DNA from: DATFPK01 sp035264885
Lineage (GTDB): Bacteria; Actinomycetota; Thermoleophilia; Solirubrobacterales; 70-9
Length of the DNA: 18,075 nt
Reading direction: 5' to 3'
NCBI GenBank assembly: GCA_035264885.1
Contig: DATFPK010000092.1
Coordinates: forward strand, 1-18,075
The notes under the pieces are model-generated. The model did not search any database and was not told where the DNA came from. It saw only the letters and a program-made list of their open reading frames with translations. Made by a program: the position numbers and the translations under genes. Below, piece by piece: positions 13,370 to 18,075 of the stretch. Within the stretch, counting starts at the first letter, position 1, and every line of letters starts with the position of its first letter.

Positions 13370-13690
13370 ATGGCGGAGACGGCGCACGACGTGCCGAAGG
13401 GCAGCTACGCGGCGGGCCGCAGGGTGGGTCTGCCGCGCGGCGCCGAGCCCCCCTTCGTCGTCTTCGTCAACGGGGTCGAGCAGCGCGAGGGCGAGACCTA
13501 CGACGTGCGGGCCGGCGAGATCGTCTTTCGCCGTCCGATCGTCAAGGAGCAGGTCGGCATTGGGCGGTGGCTGGCGATGTGGCTGGGCCTCTTCGGCACC
13601 TATCGCAAGAACGAGACCGTCGATCTGCAATTCCAGCGGCGTGGCAGGACCGAGCTCGCTTCGGATCTGCCGGTCAAGGAAGAGAGCTAG
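13370..13690 (+). CDS. Small protein of unknown function with phage-like beta motif
   Basis: This 106-residue protein has a beta-rich core, PPFVVFVNGVEQREGETYDV (27-46), then AGEIVFRRPI. It resembles the short strand-turn-strand motif (N-G-x-x-Q...G-x-x-Y-x-V...I-x-F) found in many phage structural proteins. An aromatic amphipathic segment (RWLAMWLGLFGTY, 66-78) follows; it is too short and flanked too closely by charge for a sure membrane span but could bind a membrane or partner. The tail is polar. ATG 13370 is supported by TACCCT 9 nt upstream; an upstream ATG at 13310 would run through the previous gene. Its stop TAG shares the CTAG tetranucleotide with the stop of the convergent prenyltransferase gene. 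No function assigned. Confidence 0.7.
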   Translation: MAETAHDVPKGSYAAGRRVGLPRGAEPPFVVFVNGVEQREGETYDVRAGEIVFRRPIVKEQVGIGRWLAMWLGLFGTYRKNETVDLQFQRRGRTELASDLPVKEES

Positions 13691-14652
13691 TTGAACACGT
13701 ACAGCAGGAGGAACGCCGTGAGCGCGAAGACGGCGCCGGCGGCGATGATCCCGCGGTCCTCGGCGACGATCGCCGCGGTCGAGCGGTCGTCCGAGCGGTC
13801 GTAGATCAGGTAGAGGTAGCGAAAGATCCCGTAGACGACGGGCGGGATCGTGAACATCATCTCGGACCCGATCAGCGGCGAGTTGACCGTGTAGATGGCG
13901 TAGGAGATCACCGTCCCGGTCGTCACCAGGGAGACCATCTGGTCGAGGAACGGGAGGGAGTAGTGCTCGAGGACGGGGCGGGTGCTGGTGCCCTCGTGGA
14001 GCTCGGAGACCGCCTCCTGCCGGCGCTTCGTGAAGCCGAGGAACATGGCGAGCATCCCCGTGCAGAGGATCAGCCACTCGGACGCGTGCGCCTCGACGGC
14101 CTCGGCGCCGGCGACCACCCGGAGGATGAAGAGGCCGGCGATCGTCATCACGTCGACGATCACGATCTGCTTGACGCCGAGGCTGTACGCGATCTGGGCG
14201 ACGCCGTAGCCGAGGACCATCAGCCCGACCTCCCATCCGACCAGGCCGAAGGCGATCACCAGCGCCAGGCCGGCGAAGCCGCCGGCCCAGAGGCGGGCCC
14301 CGCCCTCGCTGATCTCCCCGGCGGCGATCGGCCGGAAGCGCTTCTTCGGGTGGCGGCGGTCGAGCTCGACGTCGAGCAGGTCGTTGATGAAGTAACCGGC
14401 GCTCGAGATCAGGCAGAAGGCGGTGAAGGCAAGGGTCGCCTGAATGATCGCGTCGGCCTCGTCGAACTGGCCGGAGAAGAGCAGGCCGGCGAAGACGAGC
14501 AGGTTCTTGACCCACTCGTGCGGCCGCATCTCCTTGAGCACCGCGCGGGCCGGGGAGCGCCGGGCGGGGACCGTCGGCGCCGGCACGTCCTGCGCCGCCT
14601 CGGCGGACCCGCCCACGGGGACGGTCGGATGTTCCTCGGTGATCGTTTCCAT
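13687..14652 (-). CDS. UbiA-family prenyltransferase, decaprenyl-phosphate phosphoribosyltransferase-like
   Basis: This 321-residue polytopic membrane protein has about nine hydrophobic helices after a 38-residue Pro/Glu-rich cytosolic N-terminus. The first prenyl-phosphate/Mg motif is NDLLDVELDRRHPKKRFRPI (90-109), with Asp91, Asp94 and Asp98. The second is YSLGVKQIVIVDV (156-168). The RPHEWVKNLLVFAGLLFS opening (43-60) is typical of the mycobacterial DPPR synthase (UbiA, Rv3806c) branch, which joins PRPP to decaprenyl phosphate for arabinan precursors. If that holds, it makes polyprenylphosphoryl-5-phosphoribose for a wall polysaccharide; other aromatic-prenylating UbiA roles are less likely given K-R-F-R-P-I. 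Its stop overlaps the convergent gene's stop by 4 bp. ATG 14652 lacks a clear Shine-Dalgarno. Confidence 0.9.
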   Translation of the reverse strand: METITEEHPTVPVGGSAEAAQDVPAPTVPARRSPARAVLKEMRPHEWVKNLLVFAGLLFSGQFDEADAIIQATLAFTAFCLISSAGYFINDLLDVELDRRHPKKRFRPIAAGEISEGGARLWAGGFAGLALVIAFGLVGWEVGLMVLGYGVAQIAYSLGVKQIVIVDVMTIAGLFILRVVAGAEAVEAHASEWLILCTGMLAMFLGFTKRRQEAVSELHEGTSTRPVLEHYSLPFLDQMVSLVTTGTVISYAIYTVNSPLIGSEMMFTIPPVVYGIFRYLYLIYDRSDDRSTAAIVAEDRGIIAAGAVFALTAFLLLYVFN

Positions 14653-14678
14653 CGCCAGGGCGGGCGGCGGCGCCGAGC

Positions 14679-14702
14679 CGCTCGCGAGCGTCGCGAAAGG
14701 GT
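14679..14702 (-). promoter_or_regulatory. Possible promoter and operator palindrome upstream of UbiA gene
   Basis: On the minus strand TACCCT (14702 to 14697) fits TANNNT and is followed by a perfect 12-bp palindrome, CGCTCGCGAGCG (14679-14690), within the presumed leader. The palindrome could be an operator or an RNA hairpin, but short CG-rich palindromes also arise by chance at this GC content. Confidence 0.3.
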
Positions 14703-14710
14703 AGCGCCGC

Positions 14711-15637
14711 TCAGGGGCGGAGATGGGCGCTGAGATGCTGCACGGTCTGGACCAGCCGTGCGCGCACGTAGGAGGCCTGGTGGCGGACCTGGTGGTGGGT
14801 GAAGCGCAGCGGCGTGAGACCCGCCGCCGTATGCGCCTGGTCGCGAAGCCGGTCGCGCGCCTGCGCCGCCGGCGTCCGGTGGTAACTGAGCCCGTCGGTC
14901 TCGACCACGAGGCCGAGGTCAGGCCAGAAGAAGTCGACCCTGAAGCCGTTCACCTCGGCGCCGGTGAGCGGGGACGGGAGCCCGGCCGAGCGGGCCACGG
15001 GAAGAAAGCGCCGCTCGAGCTCGGAGTCGGTGAGGACGAACGTGTGGCGGTCGAGGACACGGCGGAGCCGGGTGACTCCGGGACGGCCGCCCAGGGAGCG
15101 AAGACTGCGGCGGAGCGTCTCGGCGTCCGCGAGCCCCAACCGGTCAGCGGCATTGACCGCCGCCTCGACGCGGTGATCGGGGTGGGTGCGGGCGAGATCC
15201 AGCAGGGTCTGCGGGACGTCTGTCACCGGAACGCCGTGATGGACCGCCAGCACGCGGGTCAAAAAGCGGCCGCGCCTGTGCGCTTTGATCCCGGGTCCCA
15301 CTCGCTCGAGCCGCCCGGGTACGGAGACCTCGATCGGACCTTCCCGTGCAGGCGCGATCTCCCAGAGGGCCGCCGCGCTGCCATGGCTCAGTAATGCCTC
15401 TGGCCCGCACCGAAGCACGGCCGCGAGCAGCGAGCCGATCCGGCTGACCTCCGCGCGCCCTACCGCATAGACGCCGTCGTGCAGGTGGAAGAGTCGTCGA
15501 CTTCCGAGGCGGTGCCGGATCGCCTCTGCCGTTATGCCCGCCTCGAGTAGTTGGCTGCGCGCGACGACGCCGTGTTGCCGCGACCCCAACCCGAGAATCC
15601 ACCCGTCCACCGCCGCTCGCGCCATCGGTGTTGCCAT
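14711..15637 (-). CDS. AbiEi-like N-domain plus DUF559/Vsr-like nuclease-fold protein
   Basis: This 308-residue protein begins with a winged-helix stretch, RQHGVVARSQLLEAGITAEAIRHRL (20-44) and LHDGVYAVG (52-60), typical of the AbiEi antitoxin N-terminal domain. A middle AbiEi-like region contains SHGSAAALW (84-92) and TDVPQTLLDLAR (139-150). The C-terminus has a DUF559/PD-(D/E)XK-type fold: ELERRF (206-211), VDFFWPDLGLVVETDG (234-249) with Asp235, Glu246 and Asp248, then RFTHHQV. The arrangement is widespread in actinobacteria, often annotated as type IV toxin-antitoxin antitoxin, but no AbiEii nucleotidyltransferase toxin is adjacent. It may be a stand-alone DNA-binding nuclease. Alternative start: ATG at 15625. 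It is separated by 111 bp from the upstream FAD enzyme gene. Confidence 0.85.
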   Translation of the reverse strand: MATPMARAAVDGWILGLGSRQHGVVARSQLLEAGITAEAIRHRLGSRRLFHLHDGVYAVGRAEVSRIGSLLAAVLRCGPEALLSHGSAAALWEIAPAREGPIEVSVPGRLERVGPGIKAHRRGRFLTRVLAVHHGVPVTDVPQTLLDLARTHPDHRVEAAVNAADRLGLADAETLRRSLRSLGGRPGVTRLRRVLDRHTFVLTDSELERRFLPVARSAGLPSPLTGAEVNGFRVDFFWPDLGLVVETDGLSYHRTPAAQARDRLRDQAHTAAGLTPLRFTHHQVRHQASYVRARLVQTVQHLSAHLRP

Positions 15638-15748
15638 AGCCCTTCGAAGCGCGCGAGCCGCATGGATTCGCCCTGATGAAGACCAGCTCTTTAGACCGCT
15701 CGCGTGATCAGCGTCTGCCTGACCCCCTCAATCGCGCGAGCGGCGGGG
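15638..15748. other. Intergenic region between FAD enzyme and AbiEi/DUF559 genes
   Basis: 111 bp, less GC-rich than the coding sequence, with a short repeat of AGACC around CTCTTT (15680-15697). No clear -10 or -35 pair for the downstream gene is visible. AAGGG 3 nt before ATG 15637 on the minus strand is a possible ribosome site. Confidence 0.3.
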
Positions 15749-15751
15749 TCA
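15720..15751 (-). terminator. Hairpin over the stop codon of the FAD enzyme gene
   Basis: TGACCCC (15720-15726) pairs with GGGGTCA (15745-15751), with 18 nt between. The FAD enzyme stop (15751 to 15749) forms one end of the stem. No T-tract follows. Placement mirrors the hairpin over the acyl-CoA dehydrogenase stop. Confidence 0.4.
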
Positions 15752-17389
15752 TGGGTCGATCAGGACGCCTGGGTTGAGGATCGCGCCGGGGTCGAGATCG
15801 GCCTTGGCGCTGCGCAGGGCGGCGGCGAAGGGACCGGGGCGCTGGCGGTCGTACCAGGGACGGTGGTCGCGGCCGACGGCGTGGTGGTGGGTGATCGTCC
15901 CGCCGCCGTCGATCACCGCCTCGGAGGCGGCAGCCTTGATCTCGTCCCATTGCTCGACCTCGCCGCCGCGGCGGGCGGGCGCGAGGACGGTGAAGTACGG
16001 CGCCGGGCCGTCGGGATAGACGTGGGTGAAGCGGCAGGTCACGCGCGGTGAGCCTGGTCCGTTGGGGGCGACGCCGCAGACCTCCGCCACCTTCTCGCGC
16101 ACCGCCTCCATCGCCGCGGCGTGGAAGCTCTCGAAACGGTCCCAGGTGATCGCCGTCTCGAAGGTGTCGCTGAGCACGCCGCACGCGACGAAGGTGTCGC
16201 GCAGGTAAGGCGCTGCCAGGAAAGCGGAGCGCCAGGAGGAAACCGAGTCATCGGCCGCCGGTCGCCGGTTGCCGGCCCCCGGGGCGGCGCCGCGGACCGC
16301 TCCCGGTCTTCCGCCGTGGTCGCGGGCGATCTCGAGGGCGGTGTCCATGAGCGCGTCGACCGGATGATCGGCCGACTCGAACCCGAGGACGAGCAGGTCG
16401 CTCTCCCCGTCCCCGGCCCCGGTGGTGGCCGCCTCGAGCGCGTCGAGCAGCCTGCAGTTCGCCGGGTGGAGCCCGGACTGCGAAAGCGCCCGGACCGCCG
16501 CGGCGCCGGGGAGGAACCCATCGAATTCGACGCCGCAGGAGACCTTTTGGCGGGGGCGCGGCCTGACCCGGACCCAGGCGTCGGTGATCACGCCGAGGAT
16601 GCCTTCGGAGCCGAGCAACAGCCGATCCGGCGAGGGTCCGGCGCCCGAGCCGGGCAGCCTGCGGCTCTCCCAGACGCCGCGCGGAGTCACCGCGCGTACC
16701 GACTCGACCAGGTCGTCGATGTGCGTCTCGAGCGTCGCGAAGTGGCCGCCGGCCCGGGTCGCCACCCAGCCGCCGAGGGTCGAGAACTCGAACGACTGGG
16801 GGAAATGTCGCAGCGTCAGGCCGTGCTCGCGCAGTCCTTCCTCGAGCGCCGGGCCCGTCGCCCCCGCCTGGATCCGGGCGGCCATCGAGGTCTGGTCGAC
16901 CTCGAGGATCCGGTCGAGCCCGCGCAGGTCCAGCGAGACCGACGGCCGGTCGCCGAGGCGCGGCTCGACTCCGCCGACGACGCTCGTCCCGCCCCCGTAC
17001 GGGACGACCGCCGCCTCCTCCTCCTCGCACCACGCCAGCACGGCCTCGACGTCGGCAGCCGCCGCCGGCAGCGCCACCAGGTCGGGCGGGTTGTCGAACT
17101 CGCCGCGGAAGCCGCGAACGACATCGCGGTAGGCCTTGCCGAGGGCGTGGGTGATCCGCTCGTGCCGGTCCTTCGTGAGGACCTCGGCCAGCGGACCTGA
17201 CGCGGGGGCTCGGAGGCGCGGCTCGCGGAGTGCCACCTCGTCCTCGGGCACCGGATCCGCGACCTCGCCGCCGAAGCCGAACCGGCCGCCGATCTCCCGC
17301 GCCGCCGCCTCGCGGTCGCCCCGCGAGGGCTCCTGGTCCTCGAAACCCCAGCCCCAGTGCTTGCGCCGGCGGGCTCCTGGCCCTACCAG
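15749..17389 (-). CDS. Alkyl-DHAP synthase-like FAD-binding oxidoreductase
   Basis: This 546-residue enzyme of the VAO/FAD_binding_4 family closely resembles alkylglycerone-phosphate synthase (AGPS), which swaps the acyl chain of acyl-DHAP for a fatty alcohol to form an ether bond. FAD-binding blocks are PYGGGTSVVGG (130-140), EFSTLGGWVATRAGG (201-215) and GSEGILGVITD (260-270). FETAITWDRF (410-419) matches the AGPS segment. The HHH motif (501-503) in THHHAVGRDHRPWY corresponds to the catalytic His cluster of AGPS. The conserved opening RRRKHWGWGFEDQ must be translated, yet no ATG, GTG or TTG precedes it in frame without deep overlap into the upstream gene. I therefore place the start at CTG 17389, 5 nt after AAGGGG, overlapping the SDR stop by 7 nt. 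A D-lactate/glycolate dehydrogenase-like role is the main alternative. Confidence 0.85.
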   Translation of the reverse strand: MVGPGARRRKHWGWGFEDQEPSRGDREAAAREIGGRFGFGGEVADPVPEDEVALREPRLRAPASGPLAEVLTKDRHERITHALGKAYRDVVRGFRGEFDNPPDLVALPAAAADVEAVLAWCEEEEAAVVPYGGGTSVVGGVEPRLGDRPSVSLDLRGLDRILEVDQTSMAARIQAGATGPALEEGLREHGLTLRHFPQSFEFSTLGGWVATRAGGHFATLETHIDDLVESVRAVTPRGVWESRRLPGSGAGPSPDRLLLGSEGILGVITDAWVRVRPRPRQKVSCGVEFDGFLPGAAAVRALSQSGLHPANCRLLDALEAATTGAGDGESDLLVLGFESADHPVDALMDTALEIARDHGGRPGAVRGAAPGAGNRRPAADDSVSSWRSAFLAAPYLRDTFVACGVLSDTFETAITWDRFESFHAAAMEAVREKVAEVCGVAPNGPGSPRVTCRFTHVYPDGPAPYFTVLAPARRGGEVEQWDEIKAAASEAVIDGGGTITHHHAVGRDHRPWYDRQRPGPFAAALRSAKADLDPGAILNPGVLIDP

Positions 17390-18075
17390 TGAATCCCCTT
17401 CATCAGGTGCGCGAAGGCAACGCCCTCGGCGCTCGGCTCCTTCTCCGGCTCCTTGTCCTTGTCGCCCTTCGCGGCCTTGGAGTCGGGGAAGAGCTTGTAG
17501 CCCGTGTTGAGGATCGCGTCCGAGGCCTTCGGCGAGAGGTTGTAGAGCAGCTCGCCGAAGTTGCCCAGGCGGGTCGCGACCTTCTTCGGCTTGGAGATCA
17601 TCGCCTCGGTGATCATCTCCGCCGCCTCGTCCGGGCTGATCGTCGGGAAGGCGTCGTACATCTTGGTCGGCGCGATCATCGGCGTTCGGACCAGCGGCAT
17701 GTGGATCGTCGTGATGTGGACGCGGTCGTCGATGATCTCCGAGGCGATGCAACGGCTGAACGCGTCGAGTGCCGCCTTCGACGAGACGTAGGCGGAGAAC
17801 CGCGGCGTGTTCGTCTGCACGCCGATCGAGCTGATGTTGATGATGTGGCCGCCCTTTCGCTCCCGCATCACCGGGAGGAAGCGGAGGATCAGCTTCAGCG
17901 CCCCGAAGTAGTTGAGCTGCATGGTGCGCTCGTAGTCGTGGATCCGGTCATAGGAGAGCTCGACCGAGCGGCGGATCGAGCGGCCGGCGTTGTTGACCAG
18001 AATGTCGACATGGCCGTGCTGCTCGAGGACCTCGTCGGCCATCCGGTCGAGGTCATCGACGTCGGCGAGGTCGGC
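17383..18075 (-). CDS. Fatty acyl-CoA reductase-like SDR, C-terminal part (runs off right edge)
   Basis: The frame is open to the window edge, so the 5' part is missing; 230 codons are visible. It is a classical short-chain dehydrogenase: DILVNNAGRS (cofactor-side motif), NISSIG with the catalytic Ser, and the Y-x-x-x-K catalytic pair in AYVSSKAALDAF. The block TTIHMPLVRTPMIAPTKMYD and then FPTISPDEAAEMI are, from memory, hallmarks of the C-terminal SDR domain of two-domain fatty acyl-CoA reductases (Marinobacter Maqu_2507 and mycobacterial FcrA type) that make fatty alcohols. The tail is Lys/Glu-rich and ends in MKGIHW. An internal ATG at 18042 is not the true start because the SDR fold is already under way. 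It overlaps the AGPS-like gene, implying coupled expression. The N-terminal reductase domain must be confirmed outside the window. Confidence 0.88.
   Translation of the reverse strand, partial: ADLADVDDLDRMADEVLEQHGHVDILVNNAGRSIRRSVELSYDRIHDYERTMQLNYFGALKLILRFLPVMRERKGGHIINISSIGVQTNTPRFSAYVSSKAALDAFSRCIASEIIDDRVHITTIHMPLVRTPMIAPTKMYDAFPTISPDEAAEMITEAMISKPKKVATRLGNFGELLYNLSPKASDAILNTGYKLFPDSKAAKGDKDKEPEKEPSAEGVAFAHLMKGIHW

Noticed and set aside
17390..17752. ATG 17752 as the start of the FAD enzyme, giving a 667-residue protein
   Set aside because: The extra 121 residues are His/Arg/Asp-rich shadow of the SDR gene. The conserved enzyme opening starts just after 17389.
1..18075. Mobile elements, tRNA or rRNA genes, riboswitches, replication origins
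   Set aside because: No transposase or integrase motifs, no terminal inverted repeats with target duplications, no cloverleaf or rRNA-like stretch, and no DnaA-box cluster was seen when reading both strands.

Overview
The window is 18 kb of very GC-rich DNA (roughly 70% by eye), densely coding, with genes on both strands and G/C-ending codons throughout. I infer an actinobacterial chromosome, most likely class Thermoleophilia (Solirubrobacterales or relatives). The reasons are an exported protein with a GGDLSGTYPDPTLG motif, a lone AbiEi-like/DUF559 protein, a decaprenyl-phosphate phosphoribosyltransferase-like UbiA protein, and several genes whose -10 box lies only 8-9 nt before the start codon. 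I see no tRNA, rRNA, insertion sequence, phage integrase or CRISPR array. This looks like ordinary chromosome with an accessory flavour, not an island.

Layout. 1-160 (-): 5' end of an uncharacterised gene, divergent from 183-2930 (+): sulfotransferase, a divergent RpiB-like isomerase, and an acyl-CoA dehydrogenase of the ACAD10/11 type. 2956-4713 (-): an exported repeat protein and an aminoglycoside-phosphotransferase-fold kinase. 4727-5344 (+): a HAD hydrolase. 5355-5894 (-): a glycine-rich anchored protein. 5946-8122 (+): histidine kinase plus single-domain response regulator. 8143-10535 (-): zinc-free quinone oxidoreductase-like protein plus DEAD-box RNA helicase. 10610-13690 (+): PfkB sugar kinase, citrate synthase and two small conserved proteins. 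13687-18075 (-): UbiA-family prenyltransferase, AbiEi/DUF559 protein, an alkyl-DHAP synthase-like FAD enzyme, and the C-terminal part of a fatty acyl-CoA reductase-like SDR running off the right edge.

Two functional themes stand out. First, three neighbouring genes (ACAD at 1668, kinase at 3649, HAD at 4727) are separate versions of the three domains fused in human ACAD10. The kinase and ACAD pair also resembles the machinery that phosphorylates and rearranges 4-hydroxyacyl-CoAs (ACAD11; LvaA/LvaC of Pseudomonas putida). Second, the last two genes, translationally overlapped, look like a fatty-alcohol-forming reductase followed by an alkyl-DHAP synthase. Those are two of the enzymes needed to make ether-linked glycerolipids.

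Regulatory DNA is unusually legible. A 14-bp element, CGCTCTACACTAGC, occurs identically in two divergent intergenic regions and carries a TANNNT -10 box on each strand. Four gene starts have a TANNNT hexamer exactly 8 nt (three cases) or 9 nt (two cases, counting both genes of the first divergent pair) upstream, with a sixth weaker case (CACACT), suggesting leaderless or nearly leaderless transcripts; precisely, five TANNNT cases and one CACACT case are listed in the findings. Genes with a longer leader, such as citrate synthase and the exported repeat protein, carry clear Shine-Dalgarno sequences.
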